Part shown: positions 1 through 8,565 of the stretch, in pieces
Position numbering within the stretch: the first letter of the stretch is position 1
How the letters are laid out: the number at the start of each line of letters is the position of its first letter
Source of the DNA: Micromonospora_J zhanjiangensis
GTDB lineage: Bacteria > Actinomycetota > Actinomycetes > Mycobacteriales > Micromonosporaceae
Direction: 5' to 3'
Length of the DNA: 64,000 nt
NCBI RefSeq assembly: GCF_042650605.1
Contig: NZ_JBHSBN010000002.1
Span: 62,001-126,000 of the forward strand
The notes under the pieces: model-generated
Database searches by the model: none
What the model saw: the letters and a program-made list of their open reading frames with translations, nothing else
What the model was told of the DNA's origin: nothing
Program-made: the position numbers and the translations under genes

Positions 1-1
1 G

Positions 2-1201
2 GATCTTTTCCATCGGCACACTGACGGCAGCTCTGTCGACGTTATGACTTTTGCTGCAGAGGTGTTGCTGGATGGATGGGTTACTGACGCCTTCGGTGAC
101 ACTGCTGAAGTCAATCACTCAAGGCTAAGGTACGAGCTGACGATTCAGCTGCGGCCGAGTGGACAAAGCGGGTCGAAACGTCCGTTCGTGGTCCGAGAGG
201 TGGTTCGCCGCATCCGCCGCACCGACGACAGATGGATACAGCGATTCAGCTCCAGTCAACGAAAGCGGTTAGTTGCCTATCGGTCAGGTGCAGACCCTCT
301 CGAGACTGAAGAGGATGAGCAGGGGCGCCCAGTCTTTAGCATTCGACAGCAGGGAAATCAGGGGCGTAAGCGTAAACTTCCGGCGACGGCTGCAACGGCG
401 ACCGTGTTATCCAGCCTGACGACCGCCACCGATTTTCCTCTTCTCTATGCTCTGAAGCGCGAGATGCAATCTTGGCGCTTGCTGCATCTAGATCCAAGTG
501 CGCTTCGCGCGCCAGATTCGTATGACGATCCAGATAGCCTTGCCGCGAATGGTGGGCATCTGGCTAACACGTTGCGAAGGCTTGCCGACGAAACCGGTAA
601 CGATGATCGTCCGGAGGGCGTACTGAACGATCTCTCCGCGGACCTGGCCGCCGTGATTCCCGGGATCATCCGGGTCCAGCTGGCCGAAGATGATGCGCGA
701 AGGCAGCGTCAGGTGGAGGTACTAACTCGAGAGGAAGCACCATTCTCGGCGCGAGTCGCGAGCGACGGGACTCTTCGTGCTATTGCGCTGCTCGCGGCAT
801 TGTATGATCCGCGTGGTGCTGGCCTTATTTGCTTCGAAGAGCCAGAAAACGGAATCTTTCCTCAACGGCTCGCGCAATTTGTTCGATATCTGCGGAATCT
901 TGTTGATGCTGCGCTCGATGCCGATGTCGAGCGTACTTCATTAACGCAGCTAATCCTCAGCAGTCATTCGCCTGCGATTCTTCGAGCATTAGAGCCGGCA
1001 AACACGCAGCTTCGTGCGGATGCCGTTTTCATGGACGTTGTTAGTCGGGTGGCGCGGGGCGAGCCACGGAGTCGTGTTAGTCGATGGCGCTCCATTGCGG
1101 GAGCGCAGCAACTGACTATTGATGATGCCATTGACATCGGCAAGGTTGTCTCCCCTCGCGAAATTGCCGAATTTGAAGTTCTCGCAGAGCTGGGAACCTG
1201 A
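2..1201 (+). CDS. AAA-family (OLD/RecF-like) ATPase, 5' end outside the window
   Basis: The reading frame is open from base 2, so the gene starts before the window; 399 residues are visible and the first ATG at 44 is probably internal. No Walker A is seen, as expected if it lies upstream. The C-terminal half has an ABC-type signature (SDGTLRAIALL, near 761), a Walker B with catalytic acidic residues (LICFEEPENG, near 825-853) and a switch-like SSHSPAIL (near 958-982). This order is typical of AAA_15/AAA_21 SMC-like ATPases in phage-defence modules. Its TGA overlaps the ATG of the next gene by one base, so the two are translationally coupled. G+C is low for the window (32 of 60 bases at 61-120, against 41 of 60 at 2281-2340 in gatB), which suggests transfer. 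The fold is well supported; the defence role is inferred from the pairing. Confidence 0.8.
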   Translation, partial: DLFHRHTDGSSVDVMTFAAEVLLDGWVTDAFGDTAEVNHSRLRYELTIQLRPSGQSGSKRPFVVREVVRRIRRTDDRWIQRFSSSQRKRLVAYRSGADPLETEEDEQGRPVFSIRQQGNQGRKRKLPATAATATVLSSLTTATDFPLLYALKREMQSWRLLHLDPSALRAPDSYDDPDSLAANGGHLANTLRRLADETGNDDRPEGVLNDLSADLAAVIPGIIRVQLAEDDARRQRQVEVLTREEAPFSARVASDGTLRAIALLAALYDPRGAGLICFEEPENGIFPQRLAQFVRYLRNLVDAALDADVERTSLTQLILSSHSPAILRALEPANTQLRADAVFMDVVSRVARGEPRSRVSRWRSIAGAQQLTIDDAIDIGKVVSPREIAEFEVLAELGT

Positions 1202-1830
1202 TGCGGTATTTGACGTCTGCGCTTGTGTCTGAAGGTGTAACCGACGATCAGTTTCTACCGAGGCTACTTGCTCGGGCACTGGCCGAGATTTGTGTTACTG
1301 AGTTTGAAGATTCCGTCGAAGTCGCAGACGTTCAACCTTTACGCGACAGGCGGGGGCCATGTTCGGTCGGAGAAGTCATTGAACTTGTCGAACAAAATTC
1401 TGCAAGCTTCTTGATCATCTTCTTCCATCACGACCAAGGGGGGAGTGCCGAGCGTGTGGAACGCGAATGGTTGCAGCCATTACGGAACCAATGGGGAAGT
1501 CGGCCCGAACGGTTGGTGACTGTGATTCCTGTGCGAGAGACGGAGGCGTGGCTCCTTGCGGACGGAGAGGCGTTGCGTAACACACTCGGCGTTCGATGGT
1601 CGGATGCTGACCTGGGCCTTCCCCGGCGTGCGCGGGACGTGGAGCAAATTTCCGATCCAAAGAAGGTGCTTGATCAAATCATGTGCCGGGTAAGTCGGCC
1701 TGTCAGAAGCCATTACGGGCAGCTCGGTGAACTCATCTCATTGGAAAAGCTGCGTGAGGTGCCGGCATATCGGCGTTGGTGGGATGACAGTCGAGTAGCA
1801 CTCGAGGCCCTCGGCTTTCGCCCGATCTGA
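1201..1830 (+). CDS. DUF4276 family protein (TOPRIM-like), partner of the ATPase
   Basis: This 209-residue protein has the DUF4276 hallmarks: an N-terminal acidic motif in SEGVTDDQFLPRLL (residues 10-23), a second acidic site in IIFFHHDQGG (about 73-82), and the conserved RETEAWLLADG (about 111-121). DUF4276 proteins are regarded as TOPRIM-like and often follow an AAA ATPase, as in OLD-type or PARIS-like nuclease/ATPase pairs. The three acidic positions could bind a metal ion. The start ATG overlaps the ATPase stop (TGATG). G+C is as low as in the ATPase, so the two probably arrived together. Nuclease activity is an inference. Confidence 0.75.
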   Translation: MRYLTSALVSEGVTDDQFLPRLLARALAEICVTEFEDSVEVADVQPLRDRRGPCSVGEVIELVEQNSASFLIIFFHHDQGGSAERVEREWLQPLRNQWGSRPERLVTVIPVRETEAWLLADGEALRNTLGVRWSDADLGLPRRARDVEQISDPKKVLDQIMCRVSRPVRSHYGQLGELISLEKLREVPAYRRWWDDSRVALEALGFRPI

Positions 1831-1847
1831 CCTGCTGCTACGGAGTG

Positions 1848-1869
1848 CGCGGCCTGCATGCAGGCCGCG
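1848..1869. terminator. 22-bp perfect palindrome closing the ATPase/DUF4276 cassette
   Basis: Centred on TGCATGCA, all 11 base pairs of each half match. It lies 18 bases after the DUF4276 stop and about 55 bases before gatB. It can fold as a hairpin (9-bp stem, 4-nt loop) but has no T-run, so it may be a weak terminator or an insertion boundary. It marks the switch from low to high G+C. Confidence 0.45.
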
Positions 1870-1924
1870 GTATCTATAGGACTAGTCTGGTGAGCGTCTA
1901 CTGAACGCCTTGGGGCTGGAGCTT

Positions 1925-3427
1925 ATGACCACCACACTGCCCGCGTACGACGACGTCGTGGCGCGCTACGAGCCGGTGATCGGCCTGGAGACCCACGTCG
2001 AGCTGGGTACGAACACCAAGATGTTCTGCGGCTGCCCGACCGACTTCGGCGGCGAGCCGAACACCCGGGTCTGCCCGGTCTGCCTCGGCCTGCCCGGCTC
2101 GCTGCCGGTGGCGAACAAGGCGGCCATCGAGGCGATCATCCGGATCGGCCTGGCGCTGAACTGCTCCATCGCGGAATGGTGCCGGTTCGCCCGGAAGAAC
2201 TACTTCTACCCCGACATGCCGAAGAACTTCCAGATCAGCCAGTACGACGAGCCGATCTGCGTGGACGGGTACCTGGACGTCGAGGTGGACGGCGAGCTGG
2301 TCCGGATCGAGATCGAGCGGGTGCACCTGGAGGAGGACACCGGCAAGTCGCTGCACGTCGGCGGCGCCACCGGTCGGATCCACGGCGCGACCGAGTCGCT
2401 TGTCGACTACAACCGGGCCGGCATCCCGCTGGTCGAGATCGTCACCAAGCCGATCACCGGCACCGGGGACAAGGCCCCGGCGGTGGCCCGGGCGTACGTC
2501 ACCGAGCTGCGGGACGTCCTCCGCACGCTCGGCGTCTCCGACGTGCGGATGGAGGAGGGTTCGCTGCGTTGCGACGTGAACACGTCGCTGATGCCGGCCG
2601 GCGGCACCGAGTGGGGCACCCGGACCGAGACCAAGAACGTCAACTCGCTGCGTTCGGTGGAGCGGGCGGTCCGCTCGGAAATGCTCCGGCAGGCCGCGGT
2701 GCTGGACGGCGGCGGCCGGATCACCCAGGAGACCCGGCACTTCCACGAGGACACCGGGGACACCACGCCGGGCCGGTCCAAGGAGACCGCCACCGACTAC
2801 CGGTACTTCCCGGAGCCGGATCTGGTGCCGCTGGCGCCGGACCCGGCCTGGGTGGCCGAGCTGAAGGCCGGCCTGCCCGAGCTGCCCCGGCTGCACCGCA
2901 AGCGGCTGCAGACCGAGTGGGGCCTGTCCGACCTGGACATGCAGTCGGTGCTGAACGCCGGAGCGGTCGAGCTGATCGAGCGGACGATCGCCGCCGGCAG
3001 CACCCCGGCCGGGGCCCGCAAGTGGTGGCTGGGTGAGTTGTCCCGGCGGTCCAACGAGGCCGGCGTCGAGCTGTCCGAGGTGGGCGCCACCCCGGTCCAG
3101 GTGGCCGAGCTGCAGCGGCTGGTCGACGAGGGCCGGCTCAATGACAAGCTGGCCCGTACCGTGCTGGAGGGGGTCGTCGCGGGCGAGGGCTCGCCGGCCG
3201 AGATCATGGCCGCCCGGGGACTGGAGGTGGTCTCGGACACCGGCGCGCTGACCACCGCCGTGGACGAGGCGATCGCCGCCAACCCGGCCATCGCCGACAA
3301 GGTGCGCAGCGGCAAGGTGGCCGCCGCGGGCGCGCTGGTCGGCGCCGTCATGAAGAGCACCCGCGGCCAGGCCGACGCCAAGACCGTCCGGGAGCTGGTG
3401 CTGGCCCGACTCGGCGTCGAGGGCTGA
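1925..3427 (+). CDS. gatB: Aspartyl/glutamyl-tRNA(Asn/Gln) amidotransferase subunit B
   Basis: GatB is the kinase/transamidase subunit of GatCAB, which converts Glu-tRNA(Gln), and Asp-tRNA(Asn), to the amidated forms. The 500-residue protein begins MTTTLPAYDDVVARYEPVIG and has the N-terminal cradle motif GLETHVELGT, two zinc-binding Cys pairs (CGC and CPVC around residues 32-51), the YFYPDMPKNFQISQYD block and a C-terminal YqeY-like helical domain. A TTG 15 bases upstream is in frame, but the ATG at 1925 gives the family's usual N-terminus. gatC and gatA, the usual upstream partners, are not adjacent: the low-G+C cassette sits directly before gatB. Confidence 0.96.
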   Translation: MTTTLPAYDDVVARYEPVIGLETHVELGTNTKMFCGCPTDFGGEPNTRVCPVCLGLPGSLPVANKAAIEAIIRIGLALNCSIAEWCRFARKNYFYPDMPKNFQISQYDEPICVDGYLDVEVDGELVRIEIERVHLEEDTGKSLHVGGATGRIHGATESLVDYNRAGIPLVEIVTKPITGTGDKAPAVARAYVTELRDVLRTLGVSDVRMEEGSLRCDVNTSLMPAGGTEWGTRTETKNVNSLRSVERAVRSEMLRQAAVLDGGGRITQETRHFHEDTGDTTPGRSKETATDYRYFPEPDLVPLAPDPAWVAELKAGLPELPRLHRKRLQTEWGLSDLDMQSVLNAGAVELIERTIAAGSTPAGARKWWLGELSRRSNEAGVELSEVGATPVQVAELQRLVDEGRLNDKLARTVLEGVVAGEGSPAEIMAARGLEVVSDTGALTTAVDEAIAANPAIADKVRSGKVAAAGALVGAVMKSTRGQADAKTVRELVLARLGVEG

Positions 3428-3455
3428 CCGAGAACACTGACGCCTGCGCCGGGGC

Positions 3456-4688
3456 TCAGCCGGACCACACGGCGGAGAGTTCGGCGAGCTGCCGTTCGGC
3501 CCGGTCGCGGACCGCGACCGGGTCGACGCTTACCCGACGCAACAGTTCACCGGCCTCCGCGTCAGGCTGCTCGACCAGCGCGTAGAGCAGGTGGGTGGTC
3601 CCGGAGCCCGGATGACGCCGTTCCAGTGCGATCTCGTCGGCCCGGGCGAACGCCTTCGCGGTGGCCGCGCTGAGCAGCGGGTCGCCCGGCCGCGCCGATT
3701 CCAGCGCCTCGACCAGGATGGCCGGATCGGCGAGTTCCACCGGCCGGATGACCGTAGCATCGGCCAGCACCGCGACGGCGCGGACGCCGAGCTCGACCAG
3801 AATCCGTGCCCCGGCATTGGCCGCCTGGTATTCCGGCAACAGGTGCCGCCCCATTGCCCGGAGTTGTTCGTCCACCCACAGAACGGCGAGGACGGTGTGC
3901 TGGACAGTGACGGTCGGGTCGTCGAGCCGAACCGCCTGTCGCCGTTGCTCCGCCACGATCGGCTCGTACAACGGCCCCTGGCGGGAGACCCGCAGCAGCC
4001 ACCGCCCGGCTTCCCGCCGCCACCGCTTCCGCCGGTCGATACTGCTGGACCGGCCGTCGTCGAGTGCCGACTCGAAGACGACCGGCTCGCGTTCGGCGCC
4101 GGACCGGTTCAGGTTGGGATCGGCGTCCAGCTGATCGCGCAGGCGCACGAGGTCGATTCCCTGCCGGCCCAGCTGCGCGACGGCGCGATTGCTGGGATCG
4201 TCGACGAGCCCGAGCATCAGGTGCAGCGCGTTGGCGACAGGCACCGCCGCCGTGTAGGCGCGCAGCAGCGTGGCGGCCAAGGCGGCACGCACTCCCGGGG
4301 CCCAGTCCGGTCGGCCGAGTTCCCGCCCGGCTCGGGAGGATCCGAGGAGAAGACGTAACGGCTGGTGATGGGTCCGGATCACCCGCCAGCGGGCCTCCCG
4401 CAACGCCGCGTCGATTTCGAACTCGAGCCCGGGCACCAGGATGGTCGGGAGCCGGCTGTCGTCGCCGGTCGCCGGATCACCGCGGAAGTGGATCCGTTCT
4501 CTGGCGTACCGCTCCGGCCACCGGAACTTCTCGAAGCCTTCCAGGCCCCGCAACGCCTGCCACAGGTGGTGCGTACCGATCTGCCGATCTGGGCTGAGTG
4601 CAACCGCCGAGTAGGCATAAGACAGCGCCTGGTGGGCGACGTGGCCCAGCCTGACCGCGCCGACCCGACCGAGCGGCTGATTGACCAT
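3456..4688 (-). CDS. Clp N-terminal (ClpR-repeat) domain protein without ATPase domains
   Basis: The 410-residue protein has several half-repeats of the Clp N-terminal fold, which binds substrates or adaptors in ClpA/ClpC. The clearest are at residues about 145-190 (ANALHLMLGLVDDPSNRAV) and about 345-400 (GTTHLLYALVEQPDAEAGEL), with a weaker copy near 20-50 (QIGTHHLWQALRGLEG). There is no Walker A or B and no AAA domain, so it cannot be a Clp unfoldase itself. A role as a Clp-like adaptor or ligand-binding regulator is inference. It converges on gatB with a 28-bp gap. The ATG at 4688 is the only good start. Confidence 0.65.
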   Translation of the reverse strand: MVNQPLGRVGAVRLGHVAHQALSYAYSAVALSPDRQIGTHHLWQALRGLEGFEKFRWPERYARERIHFRGDPATGDDSRLPTILVPGLEFEIDAALREARWRVIRTHHQPLRLLLGSSRAGRELGRPDWAPGVRAALAATLLRAYTAAVPVANALHLMLGLVDDPSNRAVAQLGRQGIDLVRLRDQLDADPNLNRSGAEREPVVFESALDDGRSSSIDRRKRWRREAGRWLLRVSRQGPLYEPIVAEQRRQAVRLDDPTVTVQHTVLAVLWVDEQLRAMGRHLLPEYQAANAGARILVELGVRAVAVLADATVIRPVELADPAILVEALESARPGDPLLSAATAKAFARADEIALERRHPGSGTTHLLYALVEQPDAEAGELLRRVSVDPVAVRDRAERQLAELSAVWSG

Positions 4689-4863
4689 CCTGGACCTCCG
4701 GTGGGGCGACCCGTCGACGACCCGGCCCGGTGTGGACGGCCCGCGGCGCGGGTGCCGTACACGGTAGTCCTGGGGATCAACCGGAGTCGACGCTCAACCT
4801 CGGGGCGCCGTACGCGCTCGGCCCGGCGGCGCGGGCGTTCGGCCCTCACCGGCCGACAGCCGG

Positions 4864-6537
4864 TCAGCGGGTGGGCGATGCCGAGCCGGTCGGACTGGTC
4901 GGCGTGGCCGGGCCGGGCGGCGCGGTCGATGGGCCGCGGGTCGGCGTCGGCGTCACCGGGGCCTTCAGATCACCCTTGGCCGGGTCGTTGATCACGTGCC
5001 GTTCCAGGCTGACCTGGGACTGGCCGGTCCCACCGACCTGGATGTCGTCGTACGCCTGGAGCATCTTCTTCTGGTCGAAGTAGAGCACCGACATGGTCAG
5101 CGGGGTCGGCTTCTCGCCCTCCAGGCCGCGCAGCCCGGCGCCCCCGGTGGAACCCTGCACCATCAGTTGGGTCGGCTGCCCGCCGGGCACCTCCGGCAGC
5201 CGCAGCACCTGCCGGGCGTGGGTGTGCCCGGCCAGCACCAACGGACAGGTCCCGCTGAGTGGACCGGCGGTCGCCGGGTCGTGCACCAACGCGATGTTGA
5301 CCGGCGGTCGGGTGGCCCGCACGGTGGCCGCCAGCTTCTCGCCCGAGCCGATCAACTGGTCGGCCACCTGGCCGGTCAGCCCGGACCCGGCCGGTGAGGT
5401 CTCCTTGTCCGGGGTGAACCGCGGGTCGCCGATGCCGGCGATGGTCAGGCCGGCAACGGTGGTGGCCGAGTTGTCCAGCACGATCGCGTTGGGTTGCTTC
5501 CGCACCGCCGCCGCGGTGGTCGGCGAGTCGTGGTTGCCGCGAATGTAGACGTACGGCTTCTTGAGCAGGCCGATCGAGCCGACGAAGGACGCCTCCGGCT
5601 CGCTGCCCCAGTCGGTGATGTCGCCGGTGTCGATCACGACGTCGATGTTGAACTGCTCGACCACGGTCCGGATGAGCTGCCACGCCGACGGGTTGAGGTG
5701 CATGTCGGAGATGTGCAGCACCCGGGTGGTGCCCGGGGTGGGCTCGTACACCGGCAGCGCGGAGAGCGTGGTGTAGAGCTTGCTGACGTTGCCGACCAGG
5801 CGTTGGAGCTGTTCGGCGTACCGGCTGTAGTTGCTGCTGATCTGCCGCGCGTCGCCGATGATCGCCGGCGCGTTGACCAGCAGCCCCTCGTAGCGCGGTT
5901 CCTCGATCGCCTGGGGGTGCACGGTGGCTCCGGCGATGCCCAGGCTGCCGCCGGTGACGAGCAGCGCGAGCAGGCCCGACCAGGCCACCCGGCGGCTGTT
6001 CCGGAACACCAGGGCGGCCAGCACCAGGGTGGCCAGCAGCGCGGCGGCGACGGTCCGCAGGCCGAGCCGGATGGTCGCGCTGGTGACGTCCTGCACCGCC
6101 GTCTGGCTGACCTGGTTGATCGCGTCCGGATTGTTGATCAGCGCCTCGGTGCGCCGCTGGTCGAGCGCGCCGAGCTGGATCGTCAGGTGGGCCGGCCCGT
6201 CGTGGCTGTCGAGCTGCAGCGCGCCGAGCGGCGGGATCCGGACGGTGGTCCCCCCGCCGATGGTCGGGGTGATCGCCAGCTCGGCCCGGAACGGCCCGAT
6301 GTCGGACTCCACCCGACCGCCGAGCAGCGCGCCGGTCACCACCCCGACCAGCGTCACGAGCAGGACGGCCAGGCCGATCCGGACGCGCCGGCCGTGGGTC
6401 GAGACGACCGCCCGGCCGACGGCGCGACCGCCGCCGCCCAGGGCTCCCGTGGCGCGGTCCAGCGCCCGGCGCACGCGCCGACCGGCGGGGTCCGGTGCGG
6501 CCCCGCCGGTCTGCTGGTCGTTCCGGCGCTCGTCCAT
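4864..6537 (-). CDS. Membrane-anchored metallophosphoesterase
   Basis: The 557-residue protein has hydrophobic segments near residues 53-75, 158-180 and 186-206. A calcineurin-like phosphoesterase domain starts near 270, with all metal-binding motifs in order: HISDMHLN, DTGDITDWG, RGNHDSP, LVHDP and GHTHARQ. The C-terminus is a Pro/Thr/Ser-rich tail. The substrate is unknown; such proteins are usually predicted to hydrolyse phosphoesters at the membrane. It is followed on the same strand, after a 175-bp gap, by the Clp-N gene. No promoter is recognised. Confidence 0.85.
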   Translation of the reverse strand: MDERRNDQQTGGAAPDPAGRRVRRALDRATGALGGGGRAVGRAVVSTHGRRVRIGLAVLLVTLVGVVTGALLGGRVESDIGPFRAELAITPTIGGGTTVRIPPLGALQLDSHDGPAHLTIQLGALDQRRTEALINNPDAINQVSQTAVQDVTSATIRLGLRTVAAALLATLVLAALVFRNSRRVAWSGLLALLVTGGSLGIAGATVHPQAIEEPRYEGLLVNAPAIIGDARQISSNYSRYAEQLQRLVGNVSKLYTTLSALPVYEPTPGTTRVLHISDMHLNPSAWQLIRTVVEQFNIDVVIDTGDITDWGSEPEASFVGSIGLLKKPYVYIRGNHDSPTTAAAVRKQPNAIVLDNSATTVAGLTIAGIGDPRFTPDKETSPAGSGLTGQVADQLIGSGEKLAATVRATRPPVNIALVHDPATAGPLSGTCPLVLAGHTHARQVLRLPEVPGGQPTQLMVQGSTGGAGLRGLEGEKPTPLTMSVLYFDQKKMLQAYDDIQVGGTGQSQVSLERHVINDPAKGDLKAPVTPTPTRGPSTAPPGPATPTSPTGSASPTR

Positions 6538-6591
6538 GTGTAAATTCTGACCTGCCCCCGTTGAGATCTTGGCAAACGTCGAGAACCGGTG

Positions 6592-7776
6592 TCAGCTCTT
6601 GCCGGCGCCGCCGCCGGAGAGGACCAGCCGGATGATCCGGTCGTCGTCGGACCGGGGCTTGCCCCGGCCGTCGTGGTTCGAGGTGGTGATCCACAGCGAG
6701 CCGTCCGGCGCGACGACGACGGTGCGCAGCCGACCGTACTGGTTGGTGAACAGCGCGCGGGGTTTGCCGAGGACGCTACCGCTGGCGGTCAGGTCCACCA
6801 GCCACAGCCGCTCGCCGCGCAGGCAGGCGGTGACCACCGTCCGGTCCACGACGGCCACTCCGGAGCAGGACGCCTCGGTGGTCCGCCACACCTGCAACGG
6901 CTTGACGAACTTCGCGTCGCCGCCGGGTCCGGTCGCTGTCTCGTCGTTGCCCTCGACCTCCGGCCAGCCGTAGTTCTTCCCCGGCTCGATCAGATTGATC
7001 TCGTCCCAGGCGTTCTGGCCGAACTCCGAGGCGTACAGCCGTTTCTGCGCGTCCCAGGCGATGCCCTGCACGTTGCGGTGGCCCAGCGACCAGACCAGCG
7101 AGTTGGAGAACGGGTTGCCCGGCGCCGGCCTGCCGTCCGGCCGCATCCGCAGGATCTTGCCGCCGAGGCTCTTCGGGTCCTGGGCGTTGCCCCGCTGTGA
7201 GGCGTCCCCGGTGGTGGCGTAGAGGAAGCCGTCCGGCCCGAACGCCAGCCGGCCCCCGTTGTGGATGCCGGACAGCGGGATGCCGGTCACGATCGGGGTC
7301 GGCGGGGCGCCGAGGGTGAGCTTGGCGATCCGGTTGTCGGTGCCGGTGGAGTAGTAGACGAAGACGGTCCGGTCGGTCTGGTAGGCGGGCGAGACGGCGA
7401 TCCCCATCAACCCGCCCTCGCCGTCCGCGTCGACCTCGGTGAGGGTCTGCACGGTGCTGACCTTCAGGCCGTCCGGGCCGGACTCCGGACCGACCTTGAG
7501 GATCTTGGCGCTGTCCCGCTCGGTGACCAGCGCGCCGCCGTCCGGCAGGAAAGCCACCCCCCACGGCACGCGCAGCCCTTTGGCCAGCACCGACGCCACC
7601 ACCTGCTGGTCGGCGCCGGTGGTCGCGGACGGGGTGGGGAAGCGGGGCGGTTCGCCCGCCGGGTCCGGCGGGGGCCTACCGAACGAACAACCGGAGACGG
7701 CCAACACGGCCGCCGCGCACAGCGCGACGGCCGCACGCGTCCGGCCGGAGCGAGGGTACGGGGGACGAGCCTTCAC
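6592..7776 (-). CDS. PQQ-dependent sugar dehydrogenase family lipoprotein (GSDH-like)
   Basis: The protein is 394 residues with the GTG at 7776 (GTGs at 7785 and 7800 are also in frame). A short basic n-region and hydrophobic stretch end in the lipobox LAVSGC, so it should be a surface lipoprotein. The mature part is the six-bladed glucose/sorbosone dehydrogenase propeller: LRVPWGVAFLPDG, GEGGLMGIAVSP, SGIHNGGRLAFGPDG, LGHRNVQGIAWD and GWPEVEG. Such enzymes oxidise aldoses with PQQ, but many actinobacterial members have no known substrate and no PQQ genes are nearby. It lies upstream of the metallophosphoesterase on the same strand, 54 bp away. Confidence 0.85.
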   Translation of the reverse strand: MKARPPYPRSGRTRAAVALCAAAVLAVSGCSFGRPPPDPAGEPPRFPTPSATTGADQQVVASVLAKGLRVPWGVAFLPDGGALVTERDSAKILKVGPESGPDGLKVSTVQTLTEVDADGEGGLMGIAVSPAYQTDRTVFVYYSTGTDNRIAKLTLGAPPTPIVTGIPLSGIHNGGRLAFGPDGFLYATTGDASQRGNAQDPKSLGGKILRMRPDGRPAPGNPFSNSLVWSLGHRNVQGIAWDAQKRLYASEFGQNAWDEINLIEPGKNYGWPEVEGNDETATGPGGDAKFVKPLQVWRTTEASCSGVAVVDRTVVTACLRGERLWLVDLTASGSVLGKPRALFTNQYGRLRTVVVAPDGSLWITTSNHDGRGKPRSDDDRIIRLVLSGGGAGKS

Positions 7777-7832
7777 ACCGTTCACCCTAGTCGCCCCCAC
7801 CGTTCCCCGACGTCACCCAGCGGTCACTTGTC

Positions 7833-7864
7833 GAGTAACTGAGTAATGGTGTAATCATGTAATT
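7833..7864 (+). promoter_or_regulatory. Four tandem 8-bp repeats with a GTAA core (operator-like)
   Basis: The array reads GAGTAACT, GAGTAATG, GTGTAATC and ATGTAATT with no gaps, in an AT-rich patch within very GC-rich DNA. It ends two bases before the ribosome-binding site (GGAGG, 7866-7870) of the next gene. Direct heptad/octad repeats are typical binding sites of ribbon-helix-helix repressors, and the downstream protein ends in an RHH-like segment. Autoregulation is inferred. Confidence 0.55.
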
Positions 7865-7873
7865 AGGAGGTGG

Positions 7874-8452
7874 ATGATGAGAGAGAAGCACTTCGCAGGG
7901 CCTGGATGGGGACGGCCGGCGGGAGGGCGTGCCGAGCCGCCGCCGGCCGACGACGTCGCCGGTTGGGTCGCCGGTGCCGTCCCGGACGGCTGGTTCGCCG
8001 AACCGCCCCGGGTGGTGGTGGACCGGGACGAGATCCTGATCGTGGGTCGGCTCGGCGCGCCGACGCTGGCCGAGGACGCGACCGCTGCCGACCGGTCCGC
8101 GGCCGAGGCCGGCCGGATCAGCCAGCACCGGGAGGACACCCGGGAGCAACGCATCAAGATCGCTCAGCAGCTCGAACACCGCTACCAGCGCAAGGTCGCC
8201 TGGGGCGCCGAGTGCGGCGACAGCCGGGAGCTGTTCACGAACCTGTCCGTGCCGGTGATGACCCGACTGCGGCAACCCGAGCGGCAGGTGCTGGACACCC
8301 TGGTCGACGCCGGGGTGGCCCGGTCCCGGTCGGACGCGCTGGCCTGGTGCGTACGCCTGGTCGGTGAGCACACCGGCGACTGGCTGACCGAGCTGCGCGG
8401 CGCCCTCGGCGCGGTCGACGAACTGCGCCGCCGCGGCCCCGACGTCGGTTGA
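7874..8452 (+). CDS. Conserved hypothetical protein with C-terminal ribbon-helix-helix-like segment
   Basis: The protein is 192 residues (191 if the second ATG at 7877 is used, which is better spaced from GGAGG at 7866-7870). The N-terminal third is Pro/Gly-rich and has a strand-like PPRVVVDRDEILIVGRL. The middle is a charged helix (residues about 75-110, HREDTREQRIKIAQQLEHRY). The C-terminal part (about 122-165) reads like an RHH unit: a strand FTNLSVPVMTRL, a helix VLDTLVDAGVA and then SRSDALAWCVRLV. I do not recognise a named family. DNA binding and autoregulation through the upstream octamer array are inferred. Confidence 0.75.
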   Translation: MMREKHFAGPGWGRPAGGRAEPPPADDVAGWVAGAVPDGWFAEPPRVVVDRDEILIVGRLGAPTLAEDATAADRSAAEAGRISQHREDTREQRIKIAQQLEHRYQRKVAWGAECGDSRELFTNLSVPVMTRLRQPERQVLDTLVDAGVARSRSDALAWCVRLVGEHTGDWLTELRGALGAVDELRRRGPDVG

Positions 8453-8454
8453 GA

Positions 8455-8493
8455 CGCCGGCCGGCCGGCGACACGTACGCCGGCCGGCCGGCG
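8455..8493. terminator. Duplicated 16-bp GC palindrome, probable terminator
   Basis: CGCCGGCCGGCCGGCG occurs at 8455-8470 and again at 8478-8493, separated by ACACGTA. Each copy is self-complementary and the two can pair with each other (16-bp stem, 7-nt loop) directly after the stop of the preceding gene. There is no T-run, as is common in high-G+C actinobacteria. Confidence 0.5.
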
Positions 8494-8565
8494 CCCAGCC
8501 GGTGGTGGCCGGCGGGTGGCGCGTCAGCCGTGCCGGCCGGACCGGTTGACGGGCGTCCGGGGCCG

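Noticed and set aside
5494..6543. A 349-codon open frame opposite the metallophosphoesterase
   Set aside because: Arg/Gly/Asp-rich composition typical of antisense reading of high-G+C genes, with no recognisable domain.
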